Shown piece after piece: positions 21,043 to 33,205 of a DNA stretch of 64,000 nt. The position numbers were made by a program, and so were the translations under genes. Numbering within the stretch: position 1 is the stretch's first letter; every line of letters starts with the position of its first letter. The DNA is from Euclidia mi (taxonomy: Eukaryota; Arthropoda; Insecta; Lepidoptera; Erebidae). Location of the stretch: contig OX123182.2 of assembly GCA_944739405.2 (NCBI GenBank), forward strand, positions 95,410,051 through 95,474,050, given 5' to 3'. A model generated the notes under the pieces. It was given only the letters and a program-made list of their open reading frames with translations, did no database searches and was not told the DNA's origin.

Positions 21043-22195
21043 AGGGTTCCGTACCTCGAAATGAAAAAACGGAACCCTTATAGGATCACTTTGTTGTCCG
21101 TCCGTCTATCATGACCCATTTACTCAGAAACGCGTGAAGGTATCCAACTGAAATTTATATCAAATAGTCAAATCTACTGTCCCATGAACTTCTAAACCAA
21201 CGCAATCAAAAGATACAGCCGTTTATCCTGCAAATTTCCGCAATTTTCGAAACTTGCAAGGGAATCAAAACCTACAGGGTACTTCTTGTGAACTCAGAAT
21301 CTTGAAATATGGTATGAAGCAATGTCTTATAGTACATATAAAGGAAAATTTGCGAAAACCGTAAATTTTTTGTTACATCATCTTAATATGTAAAATCCTT
21401 GCGTTACTGACTGACTGACAGACACGCTACAGCCGAAACTATTGGGCGCAGGAAGCTGAAATTTGGCATGTATGTTCCTTGGGGACCGTAGGGGTGTCGG
21501 TCGGGATCGGCCAAAACGGGTAAATTTAAAAAAACGCAGGCGTAGCTGCTGGCGTCTTCTAGTATTATCATAAAAATATTTTTAATAAATTCAAAGTTAT
21601 TGCCATTTTCTCATGAACGCGTAGAGGTATTTAATTGAAATTCATATCAAATACCTACTCAGGTGTATAACACATTTAAGCTGTAACGAAATTAAACTTC
21701 TATGTCGACGCAATAGAAAGAAACAGCAACTTAAGCCGCATATTTTCTCGAAACTACTCGCAAGGGAATCAAAACCTACAGGGTACTTCCCATGAACTCA
21801 GAATCTGAAATTTGGTACAAAGCAATGTCTTATAGCACAAATAAGGAAAAATTAGGAAAACCGTACATTTTTAGTAACATCATATAAAAAAATATTTGTA
21901 TTAATTTTAAAGTTACTACCCCTTTCCTCATGAACGCGTAAAGCTATTAAATTGAAATTTATATCAAATACTTGGGTCTATAATACCTGTAAGCTGTAAC
22001 AAATCAACTTTCTATCACAACGCAATCAAAAGAAAGAGCAATATCATCATAATTTTAAACTCGCAGCTACTGGCAAGGGAATCAAAACCTACAGGGTACT
22101 TCCCGTAAACTCAGATTCTGGAATTTTGGTACGAACCAACGTCTTATAGCACAGACAAAGATAAAATTGCGTAAATTGCAAATTTTTTTTAATAA
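21043..22195. repeat. Three tandem copies of a ~305-bp repeat, unit 1 only
   Basis: Anchors repeat in the same order three times: 'acgcgt...tgaaattTATATCAAATA' near 21130, 21612 and 21921, and 'aatcaaaacctacagggtac' near 21250, 21767 and 22080. After removing the insertion at 21381-21562 the period is about 305 bp. The block opens with a hairpin, AGGGTTCCGT (21043-21052) and ACGGAACCCT (21069-21078), seen in a common lepidopteran repeat family. It lies in the 2.8 kb lost from unit 2. Confidence 0.8.
21381..21562 (+). mobile_element. Short Helitron-like insertion
   Basis: It starts TCTTAATATGTAAAATCCTT after an A and ends GGCGTCTTCTAG before a T, interrupting the first tandem repeat copy without target duplication. 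The same family occurs at 1766 and, in reverse, at 25168-25282. At 182 bp it has no coding capacity. Confidence 0.7.
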
Positions 22196-22399
22196 TAAAA
22201 TCATTAAATAATAAAACCCATAATTTTTCTAATGAAGAAACCTACGCATACACGAATAAAGTGATGCTTTTAAAGAATTATTAATTTTAACCTGCATTTA
22301 TTACCAGTTACTTACCCAATAGATCACAGTATAAAATATTTCCCCATTGACTCGGGTAAAGGTTGAGCAGCTGACAAAACGATTCTTCACGCATGCGTT

Positions 22400-23060
22400 T
22401 TGTTACTTTTGTTTGACACACACTGTCATAATAAGTTGCCGCATTCACGGAGCGATCTTTCTTAGACAGCGCGGTATCTAGTATAGCAAAGCGATACCAA
22501 TCATTTATCTATGATTTTACCTATGCCAATGAATACAGATTTACATAATAGAAGCGCATTTCTTAAGGATTTCGTGTGCCGATTCCAACTGGCGTGTTGA
22601 TGGTTGTCAGTGTAGTACGTAGTTGGCGCCGTTGGCAGCGCTGGCGTCGTTCTCCTTCTCTCTTGCTCTCGTAGTTAAGATGGAGGAGGAGAAACTTTCA
22701 TCTCTCTTGCACTCGTAGAGTCAGCTGTAACAGCGCGACTACCACGCCGCCAAGCGGCAATATGGGTCACACTGGTCACAGAAAGTTTGTCTACTGAGCG
22801 CCCATAAGAAATATGCCTCTATTTAAATATCTATGCTCTATGCCTATGCCTATCAAGTGCTACCAATTAGCTGTCATCGTTAAAACAAACGTCGTAGCGA
22901 TTTCCACGATGGCGGCTGTGTAATTATTGGATATTTAATTTGTCTTAGCAGCTACGCCTATATCAACCGAATAGGCACTTTTTGTGTTGCGTTTTAATGT
23001 ACTGTTCGTGCTGCAAGAAACTCGCGACGCAAAAGTATACCTATAGGTGCAATCTCGTAT
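22400..23060 (+). promoter_or_regulatory. CpG-richer block, possible host promoter or first exon (weak)
   Basis: This stretch contains 'ttggcgccgttggcagcgct', two 'tctctcttgc(t/a)ctcgtag' repeats, GA-rich tracts and 'ccacgatggcggctgtg', and contrasts with the AT-rich surroundings. It lies 2.3 kb upstream of the exon candidate at 25315 on the same strand and, like it, is missing from unit 2. No TATA box or initiator can be assigned with confidence. It could also be another mobile element. Confidence 0.2.
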
Positions 23061-24746
23061 ACGAGGTTACATAAATAAGTATCCTTGTGTGCAATGGGTC
23101 ATAATTTCTTTGTGTCATGAAAGATCTAGGCGTTTTGGCAGGCTAACTGGAAGGTTCTCTAGGTCTTCATACATTTTGACCTAGGAATTATGGCATCGAT
23201 ATTTGTATGGTAATTTATTATTATGTACATTTCGACTTCGTCTCCAAAGTCATAGCGAATTAGAATAATGTTGCGACTATACATTCAATATTAACATAGG
23301 AAACTCAACAGTAGGTTGTGTGAACTCCGACTGCACGGGACTTTACGCAGCCTTGTACAATGGATATTTTATGTCAAGTGTACTCGTACGTGCAGCTCAA
23401 TGCATACAATACCTAGTGTCATCGTATTATACTGTATTCACACTGAATAATCAATATACTAGCTTCTTAAATTATTTTATGGAACTTTTATACTGAGTCT
23501 TGTACTTAAACATAGAAAACCTCATTAACGTGGAACTACATCTAAGACTACCTAATGCCTTCATTAGATTACAATCACTAAATCAAGTTCAGTCAGCGAA
23601 GCAGTCGCATAAAACAACTTGATTTGATGTTTATCATAAGTCATAAAACTCCATACACCTGAATAACAAATGTCTTATAAAAGATTCACCACGAAAATTA
23701 TTTCTTTGGTAGACTTATAGAACCATTATGCTTCGTCCTTTACAAGGTAAGCAAGACGATTTGATAAAGTCACTTAGAGGTTAACTATTCAACTTATCAA
23801 CTTATGTATCTTTAACGATACCACAAGCTAAAGAAAGCAAAATAAATCGTGCGTAACTACAGCTATTTATTATAAAGTGATGATATATTAGGCATTTTTT
23901 TCTGAATAATAGAATTTTCACTAAATTATTTTGGCAATAAAGTATAATTACACACGAAATGGCCGAAAAAATATAATGCGTGTGTAAAAGATTACAAATA
24001 TTTTCAGGGGCTAAACAAGTCTTCACTAACGGGTCATCGATCCGTATATACATGGTGTATGACGTTTAATAGCCATAGGAATAGTTTGAGCAAAATTCTG
24101 TGTTGCTGGCCCTTAGCAACCTCCCAGCGCATAGTTTTGCTACAGCAGTTGCTACTTAAAAATATATGAACCTTTCATACCTGCTATGATTTTCTTGAAG
24201 ATAGCTTTTCAGTACAGTTCACAGGCTTTCTAGTATCGGCTGACTGCAAGCATAGAAATATAGAAGCATAATTATTTGAAGCGAAAATCAAAAATAGTCA
24301 ACAGGTATACTCCTTCTACTTGTTGGTAACATGGTCCAGATATATTTTTACGTAGAGTTTACATTCTGTGAAAAGCAAACCAGGAACGCTATTTATGATC
24401 TTGTTTTTATTTGTTATCTTGCACACAACACATACCTACCTATACAAAAGCCGACTTAATGTCTTAGTCGTACTCTGAAACCTTTGTATAGTACGAAAAA
24501 AGTTCTACATTGTAAGAAAACATCATATACTTTGGAAATGACGAAATTATATTCATAAAATTAGTACATTCATACCTATCAATTATTCTAGATTTAACTA
24601 ATTACTAAGTTATTTATTTATACCTGTAAAAGCTTTCACGTACGTCGATTTGTACCCAAAATACAATGATGTAACAATTACATCAATTTATGGTTTTCCA
24701 CACAATTTATATGATTAGTTCAGCAGACCGCATCTAATGATGAACA
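23061..24746. other. No gene recognised
   Basis: AT-rich. From about 23640 it is collinear with 44684-45860 in unit 2; before that it is unit 1 only. The minus-strand ORF 23802-24053 is not kept in unit 2. Confidence 0.5.
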
Positions 24747-24756
24747 CGTTTAATTG

Positions 24757-24975
24757 ACTAGCCTGGGCAGGATTCGAACCCGGAACCTCCCGATCCCACG
24801 CGCACATTTATGCCACGAGATCAACGAGGCAGTCGTATAGGGTTTGATGTCTAGTTTTCCGTCTCTACGCAAAGATGGTATTTGCATCGTGTTATCCCTT
24901 AGTCGCCTCTTACGACACCCACGGGAAGATAGGGGGTGGTGACACTTGTATTCTATACCGTCAACCACACGGCAA
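24757..24975 (-). mobile_element. SINE head fragment, unit 1 only
   Basis: On the minus strand it carries the same leader and tRNA-like head as 7426-7830 (B-box region GGGTTCGAATCC) but stops right after the head, with no body or tail. Together with sequence to about 25079 it is absent from unit 2. Confidence 0.75.
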
Positions 24976-25167
24976 GTAGATATCTAATTGCTTGCGTAAT
25001 TGAAAATACAATCGATATGAATTATAAATACACAATCATACGAAAATTGGGCTAGACTTTTAGATTATATTAAAACTAAATGATGGCCGTAGCTACGTTC
25101 GCAGTTTATTTTTTAATTTAGCCGTTTACTTCCGATTCCGTGGCATTTCTTTCCCGATTATTTCTTA

Positions 25168-25282
25168 GTGCACCCCTACAGTACCCTAGAAACATACATG
25201 CCAAATTTCAGCTTCTTGCTACCAATAGTTTGGCTATATGTCTGTCTGTCAGCCAGTGGTGCAAGAGTTTTATATATGTAGA
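25168..25282 (-). mobile_element. Helitron-like repeat fragment
   Basis: The reverse strand matches the 1766 and 21381 family: 'caagaagctgaaatttggca', 'tgtatgtt', a 'gtaggggtgcacta' end. In unit 2 the same fragment was the target of the BEL/Pao insertion and now lies in two parts (45955-45971 and 53106-53212). Confidence 0.7.
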
Positions 25283-25314
25283 TCATGATGATTAAACTTT
25301 TCTTTTCGTCACAG

Positions 25315-25373
25315 ATACCAGCATGGCAAGCAATGTAAAAGCGAATTCAAAGCGGTCTTCAATCCCATTCCAG
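25315..25373 (+). other. Candidate host exon with start codon
   Basis: A 59-bp stretch lies between a pyrimidine-rich acceptor (cttttcgtcACAG) and a donor (CAG/GTAAAA). It contains an ATG at 25323 in good context (A at -3, G at +4) and 17 open codons, MASNVKANSKRSSIPFQ, ending in phase 0 at the donor. A second frame (QHGKQCKSEFKAVFNPIPG) is also open, so the frame is not certain. The product is not recognised. Unit 2 has lost this exon with about 100 bp (junction near 53212). Other exons, if any, would lie across a long intron or outside the window. Confidence 0.4.
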
Positions 25374-25382
25374 GTAAAATAA

Positions 25383-26017
25383 TATGACCTCTTGTCATTT
25401 ACGTCACGAGTACGTTTGCCTTCATACTGCTGATGAATGTATGTAGTTAATAGCATCGATTTACTAATTATAAGATATTATGCTTTCATTTGTTCATGTA
25501 ATATCATGTTCTTTGCACATGGTTAGTCAACGGCAACGAGTGTTTCACTTAGTGTTATAACGATGTCCTCGTCGCTTATAACTGTGCCGAGTGGTGTGAA
25601 AGTCCTAGTCACGGTGCACTTTGTTTCCGTTTTACATTATTGTTGAATGTCGAGACACTCATCATTTATTAAAAGTGCGAAAGTAGTCTTTTAAGAAATG
25701 CATGAATATTGTACTGACAAATGTAAAAAAAAAAAGAATCACGTAAAATATCACACTCCTTGTAATAAAAGGCAATCCTTTGAATAAAGCTCGTCCAAAC
25801 CATTGTATACTTGCACGTCAGAGCCTTTCAGAAACAATGTGTATTTTAACAAATAAATCTTGGAATATATGACTAGAAACCAATCTCACCTTCCAAAACC
25901 AACGCCCATAACACACCTACATAAATATTAACGGCTAACCCTAAACCAAAAAAGCACTAAAGTAATATCAATACATCATTGGAGCAAGACTCAATAGGTC
26001 CAATAATGGACGATATT
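25383..26017. other. Shared unit end, no gene recognised
   Basis: AT-rich, collinear with 53213-54002. Confidence 0.5.
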
Positions 26018-26580
26018 ACTCACAATAAGGGGAGAAAATCGTAGGCCTCCTCGAATAAACGTCAGATATTCATACCTTAACTAAAATAAACAACGGGTTC
26101 CACAATCTGGGCTGTTCCGAAAGCACTAGTGGCCGTAGGATGGGAACGATAACAATAAATAATGATACGGGGATATCGATCGGTGACGAGGTTCGGCATA
26201 CATGCAGTAGTATTTTACATGTAGATGTGCTAAGCTGTTACATTCAGTGTGCTGATATCTAGTTCTGTATATAGAATCTGATGAGCAGGTTTGTATGCTT
26301 AATTCTATTTTCCTATATAGTTTTTCTTGCTAAGTTTCTTAAGAAATTAATATGAGATTTAGAGTCAATGCTATACAAAAATCATCATCATCACAGGAAA
26401 ATTGGGTGGGTTGTAAGACTGAAATCTATACATATGAGTTATGTTCGTCATAATTGTGTAAATGCAATTTAAGAAAAGCTGGAGTTTGCTCATTTTATAA
26501 ATCATAATCTAAACAAAAATAACCTAAGAATAAATAATTTGTCAATTTAGTCTCGTCATGCCAAATAGAAAGAAGAATTT

Positions 26581-28829
26581 CACACATTCTCTTTGTTAAG
26601 ATCAAGAGCTAAGCTTGTATTTGACACCTGCTTTAAATCTTACATACTTAAAACAGAAAGTAGTCTCAAATTTAACATAAAGGCCTTTTGGAAATACGCC
26701 AAATCTAAGAAATCGAATAATGACATACCCAATCAAATGCACTACTACACTGACTCAGCTAACACAGGTGTTGATATCGCTAATTTATTTGCCAAGCATT
26801 TCTCCTCTGTCTACAGTGACCCTACTACGGAACCATTTCAGCCCCTTTTCCCGGAGGCCTGCACCAGTATCTCATCCATTGTTCTATCACCTGACCAAGT
26901 AAAAACTGCCATCAAATCAATCGATATCAAAAAGGGTGCGGGTCCCGACGGTATACCACCTATATTTATAAGAAGATGCTTTACAGCCTTGTTTAAACCT
27001 CTCTCTTTTATTTATAACAAATACCTTAGTATAGGATATTTTCCCCAAACTTGGAAGATAGCGCACATAGTGCCTATACACAAATCCGGTGATAGATCGA
27101 ACGTAAAAACTTACAGACCTATTACTATCTTAAGCTGCTTTGCAAAAATATTTGAGAGTATGAACTATGAGCGCATAAGCTTCTATTTAAAACCGATAAT
27201 AAGCCCTAGACAGCATGGTTTTGTGACCGGTCGCTCCACCACGTCAAACTTGCTAACATATATTCACCACATAAGTTGCTCATTTAATAATCGTATACAA
27301 GTAGACTCACTATATACTGATTTTGCAAAGGCATTTGACAAAGTAAATCATCGTATTCTGTGTCAAAAAGCGCAGCACCTCGGTATATATGGCTCATTAC
27401 TACGATGGTTAGTATCCTATCTCTCCCATCGTGCGGAAATCGTGAAAGTATATGGTTTCGAATCTCAGTCTTTCATGGCAAAATCCGGTATACCTCAAGG
27501 TTCAAATCTTGGCCCTTTGCTATTCATTCTATTTATTAATGACCTAGTCATCTCTATTAAAAGTAATTGCCTCGCCTACGCTGATGACTTAAAAATATAT
27601 AGTGAAGTAAAAACTAATGAAGATTGCATCATGCTACAAAATGATATAAACTTATTAAACCAATGGTGTGCAGATAACAAAATGTCTTTAAATATATCAA
27701 AATGTCAAGTTATATAATTCACTAAAAATAAATCTCCCATTTACTATCCGTATAAAATAAATAATGAAACTTTAACTCGTCAAATTGCTATCAAAGATCT
27801 CGGTGTTTGGTTTGACTCTAAGCTAACGTTTAACCAGCATTACGGACACCTAGATACAAAAGCTAATAAAATCATAGGATTCATATGGCCTATAGCAAAA
27901 CCGTTCCGAAATCCAGAAAGTATATTGCTACTATATTTTACGTTGGTCGGAAGTATACTGGAATATGCATCTCTAATATGGTCTCCCTTTTATCTCACTC
28001 ACACCGATAGAATTGAAGGTGTCCAAAGACGCTTGCTCCGCTACTTAAGTTCTAAGTTTGGTTTGAGAAGAAAATTACCATCGTATGAATCGAGACTTCA
28101 GCACTACAAACTGGACACCCTTGAATCTAGGCGCATAACATACGAGTACTCCACGCTGTATAAAATTCTTAATACTCACTGGGATGCGAGCGAGTTGTTG
28201 AGCCGAATTACTCTAAAGATAGGTGGTAGCAAACGAACTCAGAAACTATTTTCTCTGCCTACTAGTAATAATAATGTGAGTCACTACGACCCAGTCGCTA
28301 GAATGTGCAGAACATACAATGACCATTCCAAAGCGCTTGATATTTTTTATGAGAGTCACGGTGAATACCTGCGAAAATGTAAACAAATAGTCCAATCAGA
28401 TTTTGGCAGTCGGTAGATGTTTTGATTTGTTTAATTTTATTTGAGTTGGTTTAATTTTATTTGAGTTGATTTAATTTTATTTGAGTTGATTTAATTTTAT
28501 TTTAATTTGTTCAATTTTATTTAAATTTATTTAATTTTATTTTAATTATCTTTATTATGTTTTGATTTGTTTAATTTTATTGTTTTTTATTGCAATTTGT
28601 TCTTATATTTAATTTTATTTTGTATAATCTCATTTATTTTCACAATTTATTTGACTATTCCCTATTCTTATATTCTAGTTAGCCGTTAATTAATTTCCAT
28701 CTTAACTACAAATGCTGTGCTCAACCATAATCGGACTTCAAATTTACATGTATACTATCTTGCTTCTGTAACTATTCAACATTGTAATTTGTTTTCTGTA
28801 GTTGTGTCTATTATTAAATAAATAAATAA
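26581..28829 (+). mobile_element. 5'-truncated LINE (Jockey/CR1 group), unit 2 only
   Basis: Units 1 and 3 have the empty site ('agaagaattgagaggtac', 'aagaattgataggtac'). The insertion runs from just after 'agaagaatt' to an AAATAAATAAATAAA tail followed by 'attgagagg', with a short AATT-like duplication. The endonuclease half is missing. The 3' UTR contains a degenerate ~20-bp AT-rich minirepeat (tttaattttatttgagttg) at about 28425-28640. Confidence 0.92.
26593..28416 (+). pseudogene. LINE reverse transcriptase, one in-frame stop
   Basis: An open frame of 607 codons is broken only by TAA at 27715-27717 and lacks its N-terminal endonuclease. RT motifs in order: KGAGPDGIPP; THE 'YRPITILSCFAKIFE' region; RQHGFVTGRSTTSNL; the catalytic YTDFAKAFDKVNH; GIPQGSNLGPLLFILFINDL; catalytic LAYADDLKIY; and MSLNISKCQ. 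After the stop come DLGVWFDSKLTF and a C-terminal region with DRIEGVQRRLLRYL. Residue classes fit the Jockey/CR1 group; the exact clade is not assigned. The position of the first codon (26593) is only where the open frame becomes convenient, since truncation removed the true start. Confidence 0.9.
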
Positions 28830-28947
28830 AATTGAGAGGTACAGAAGTTGTTTATGAAAAGAATGCCGACTGGAAGTCTGTTGGAATCTCTCACCAAAAA
28901 AAAGGAACATACAAAAATATTCCACATTCATTATTCTAGATGATAGA

Positions 28948-29070
28948 TGGCAATAGGCTCGCCCCCTATTACATTGGGACCTAAACATAACTGGCGAAAT
29001 GTTGGTGTGTAATACACCTCTGCCTACCCCTTTGGGGATAAAAGGCGTAAAGTTATGTTATGTTATGTCA
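28948..29070 (+). mobile_element. SINE 3' fragment (unit 2 copy)
   Basis: Orthologue of 661-770, better preserved: 'cctctgcctacccctttggg' and a longer ATGTT tail. Confidence 0.8.
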
Positions 29071-29092
29071 TATTCTAGGTTGAACCATCTTA

Positions 29093-29220
29093 CGGCTGGT
29101 TTCAATATTCAATCTATCCATGGATTTGGCTACTAGAGATACATAATATGACATAAGCTACTTAAAAAATATATCACTAACGGCTAAGTCCATGAATGAT
29201 GTGAAATTTGAAACCGACCG
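29093..29220. mobile_element. Short MITE with TTA duplication (unit 2 copy)
   Basis: It starts CGGCTGGTTTCAA, ends TTGAAACCGACCG and is flanked by TTA at 29090-29092 and 29221-29223. Orthologue of 792-919. Confidence 0.7.
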
Positions 29221-29604
29221 TTAGTCGCGTAGAGGTAATATATAGCTGTTACTAAGAAATGTTATAAAAATACTATCCTGTCCTAATATTTCTTATGTCT
29301 TGTCACAATTGTGTCTTGTCTTAGGTCACAATTTCTCATGAATTATTCGTAGCATCTACATTGTGGTAGCATCTAAAATATCATGAATAAGCCTCAAGTT
29401 TTTTATATTTATGCTTTCATAAACAATTCTCTCTGCGATCCTAATATTGCAATTCAACGTAGATATTAGAGTCTGCATAAATTGAATATGAGTCCAAATA
29501 TAACCAAATTTAGCACGACATAATAGAATATTGTTTCATTCTGCTTGCTGAATTTGTTGATTATTCTCGTCTTTAAAGTATTTTATTTTAGTAACTATGT
29601 TTTT

Positions 29605-29868
29605 AGACTGCCTTGTTGGTCTCGCGACATAAATGTACGCGTGGGATTAGGAGGTCTCGGGTTTAATTCCCGGGTCGGGCAAAGTGTTATTGGGTTTTCC
29701 CGTTAGGACATTCTCAGTAGCAGCACGGAGTCTGGTAATGTGCCCGGTACGGCAATAGGCTCGCCCCCTTTTACTTGGGACCTAAAAAGTCATGGCGAAA
29801 TGTGGCTGTAATATTATACCTCTGCCTACCACTTCGGGGATACAGGCTTGAGTCTATAAATAAAAAAA
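29605..29868 (+). mobile_element. tRNA-derived SINE, complete (unit 2 copy)
   Basis: A full head (B-box region GGTTTAATTCCC), body and 'ggggatacaggcttgagtct' 3' end are followed by an A-rich tail. It is flanked by imperfect repeats 'taactatgttttt' and 'taactatatgttttt'. It is the ancestral form of the locus broken at 1286-2232 in unit 1. Confidence 0.88.
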
Positions 29869-32555
29869 TAACTATATGTTTTTACTCTTGTATTAATACA
29901 TTGAGCGCGATAGAGGTCTATGTTTTCTTTAAAATGAAATGTATGCTTTCAAACTTGCCTAATATCAGTGTTGTGTGTCGATGGAACACGGATAAGAAGC
30001 CAAGTCATAGTAGTAACTGACACTTACGCTGCTTGCAGGTTGTGATAGGGAGATATCAACATGGAGCTGATCGTGATTCTTACAACGAGAAATCGCTGGT
30101 TTGGTCAGCATACAATAAAATGTCACTAACCAAACCGCAATACCTACGCAGTGGTAATTAGCATTGGATGGGCGACCGTCATCGAAGTAAATAAAATACA
30201 TGCGGATGAGTATTTAAAATATTTGTAAATTTCCCATACATTTTGAGATGGTTTATGTTACGATAATAGTTGAACACAACGGGTCTTAGCGTTTAGGATA
30301 AATTTATTGCTATTGCACTATATAAAAGTATGCAACGCTGACATTGCATATCGCATTAACATTCAATATTAGTCTTTTCAAAACAGACCTTTTACAGTAG
30401 TACCTTAAGTACATATATATTTTTGCATTTACACGTCGATGTTGGTAAATTACACTAATATTTTCCATTTTTTTATTCCGCGTGCAAATTATGGATGACT
30501 CGTATTGCAGACTGACTCCATGCTGTGGCAATGTTTACGTCCAGTTTCACCGTTGACGATGACCTCCCCTAGCAGCTTGATACTGGTTTTAAGTGCCCTC
30601 ACAAGAAACAGTGATTTGAACCAATTGGTGACGTATGTTAAAAATTTTCTTTGCGAGTTTTAGACACGCTATAAGTGCTATAAATTGCTGTGATATTAAT
30701 GAATACAATTATTATAGAATATAAATTTGAACGTTTGCTCGACTATATTTCAATTAATCAATAATTTCAATTAATTGAAAACTAATTGGACTAATAAACG
30801 CGATATCGTTTTCCTATATTTAATTTATTCAACACGCAGGGCTGATTGTGTTTACCTATTACTTTACATTATATAATATTTAAAGGGTATAGTGAAAACC
30901 GTTTTCTGTTCAGTTGTCCTGATATATGATAAAAAACGTGTAATGGAAATACACTAGCTGATTTAATGACTTGAAATGCCTATATTTTATTCAACTGTAA
31001 TATATGGTGGTCCAAATATATACACAGCTAGAAAACTGTCGTGTCCTATAACTCGCATAATTATAGATATGTATACCTTTGCGTGTTACGTGCGTGTGTA
31101 TATTCAACCAAAAATGTAACACTTTGTTTTCAGTAAAGTCAAAAGTAAACTGAAGCATGTACATAATAGAGATTATACATAGGTACTTCAACTAATACAA
31201 CTAGTCTAAATACTTTTAGAAATACAAAAATTTTCAGGCTTATTCCTGTAAAGCATTGCTGTATTCTCATATTGCATCCGGGTAAATATCTCTAAATGTC
31301 ATTTGTATTTAGGTACGGTTGCCAATTTAAAGTCGTTGTTCGGTGATTCGTTCTTTCAAGTGTATCCAGCGTGAATAGTGTGACTGGCCTTGCTTGTAAT
31401 AGACAAAGATAAGCAACACTTGCACAGGTTACCATTTCGATGGGTGACAACGTGTGGCATTACCATCGGTGCGCGGTGTAACGTTGCACGTGGGTCAACG
31501 CTATTTGGACAAATAAAATACCAAGATTTCGGTAATTTATAACAATTTGTATATTTTAGAAAATGATTCTGAGGGCCCGAAGTGGAGTGACTGAGGTGAG
31601 CGGACGGGGGCCAGCCGAGAGGTGAGGGCACACGTCACACGCTATCGTGCATCGGAGGGCCTGTTAAGCTGTAATTTCCGTTTTTTTCTCAGGCCAAGAA
31701 TATTTGGTCTGAGACTCCGACACCAAGTTAGCCTCACACTCACACTCACACGCACACGAAAAGAAAGAATCCGGCAACGTCAACATTTACAAAAAAATCC
31801 TGAACACTCTTCCATCATGTGATAACCAGGAGTATGTGGAAGGTGAGACACATAAAGTTCAAAGTCAGTCAAGAAGCTCGGACGTTTCGTGACGTAATCA
31901 ATCATTAACGCGATGATCCGGCATCACTCCGCTTGATACGCCACATAATCAATCAAACAGGAACTATGGAGGAAACTTATAAACTTGATGCGGCAAAGCT
32001 GGGTGCGGGTACGGGTTTACCTTTGCGACACGGTGATATTTTTGGGAGAAAACAGAATAATACTTAAAAGTATATAATTATAGCATTGCAATTTAACTTC
32101 GTATTCCGAATACATTATTTGTTAAATACAAAACCGTTTTAGAACAATAACTCAAGCCTTCTTATTCAGCAGTGTAATGACCTTTTTCATCGGGCAGGTA
32201 GTAGTACTTCGCAATATACTTGAACGTAAAAAGTCCAATATGAAACACCGTATAAAAATATGACCCATTATTTTATGCACAAAGAAAATTATATCTCATG
32301 AATCATACGTAATATTATAAGAGTTACGTAAGCGTTTTTAACTCGTGGTAATTTTCCATATAACCTTTTATAATATATTTCAGAGAAAACTAATACAGAA
32401 ATAGAGGAATAATCTTTTGTTAAGCACTTTATTTTTAGATTCAATAGTTATGATATCATGCTCGTTTAATCAAGTTGTGTGCATTAGTCCTAAAATAGAA
32501 ACAGATAATTCTTAAGAACTATGTCAGTATTCTGAGGTATACTAATATATATATA
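29869..32555. other. Shared unit sequence, no gene recognised
   Basis: Collinear with unit 1 2233-2680 and then 4470-6770. It carries the empty site of the 2681-4467 transposon (about 30297) and lacks the unit 1 palindromes. Confidence 0.5.
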
Positions 32556-33205
32556 ATTATGTAGTAAAGTAATTGGGTGTATGACAAAACTAAAAAAGTG
32601 GTTAAACTAAATGAGAGTCATTGTATTTTGAATTTGTCTGCAAGTTAGGAAGGTTTACGGTGCAACCGTACATTGCGAAATTACAATATTATCATGTCAG
32701 TATTTTCGCCATTACGCATTCATATTGCAATACATGTATAAAAAATCAGTTTACTACCGGTCAGAAACCGCGTCGCGAGTAGGTACTCATTATCATTTTA
32801 TCATTTTCTATCAATTGTACTTAGCATTAGAACTTTAGCATTAATAAACATATTCGTTAGTTTATCTCCTCGTATCATTTAATATCATCATAACAATTCA
32901 CTAGGTGTTTGGTACTATACCCTACGGAAGGTATGCCTATGACGCTCGGTTTGTATCGTGTAAATCAGTATTGTATCTCTCTCAGTAATAATATATCGTA
33001 ATTGATGTTCTATTAAGCTGATTACAAGCATTTCAATATTAATAATTAAAACATTCTGAGCAGGACCTTTATAAAATGTTCACTCAAGGAAAAGTATCTA
33101 GGGTTGTAATTTATTAAATTTAAATTTATTTAAACCTTTATGAATAAGCTTGTTGTCCACGACGAAGTTGCTGCTAAAAGAAAGTAATTCAATATTTTGA
33201 AAGAA
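32556..33205. other. 650-bp unit 2-only segment of unknown nature
   Basis: Unit 1 runs from a TA repeat directly to 'tctcttctctgtacattacg'; unit 2 has about 650 bp in between. It contains a TATA-like 'atgtataaaa' near 32735 and AATAAA near 32845, an arrangement found in retroelement LTRs, but clean TG...CA ends or a target duplication could not be fixed. A solo LTR is one possibility. Confidence 0.35.

Larger units (their letters stand above)
1..26017. repeat. Tandem segmental duplication, unit 1 (left edge outside window)
   Basis: The first bases of the window reappear in direct orientation at 26018 and 54003, and collinear similarity continues through the whole interval once copy-specific insertions are removed. 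Shared landmarks, in order, are a MITE (792/29093), a piggyBac-like element (9198/35052), a Helitron (12945/38499), a LINE 3' end (16112/40398) and an RTE fragment (20391/44191). Long stretches differ from unit 2 by only a few substitutions per hundred bases by eye. The unit boundary is arbitrary because the window starts inside a repeat. A collapsed or duplicated assembly is unlikely, since the copies differ by many substitutions and by different insertions. Confidence 0.95.
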
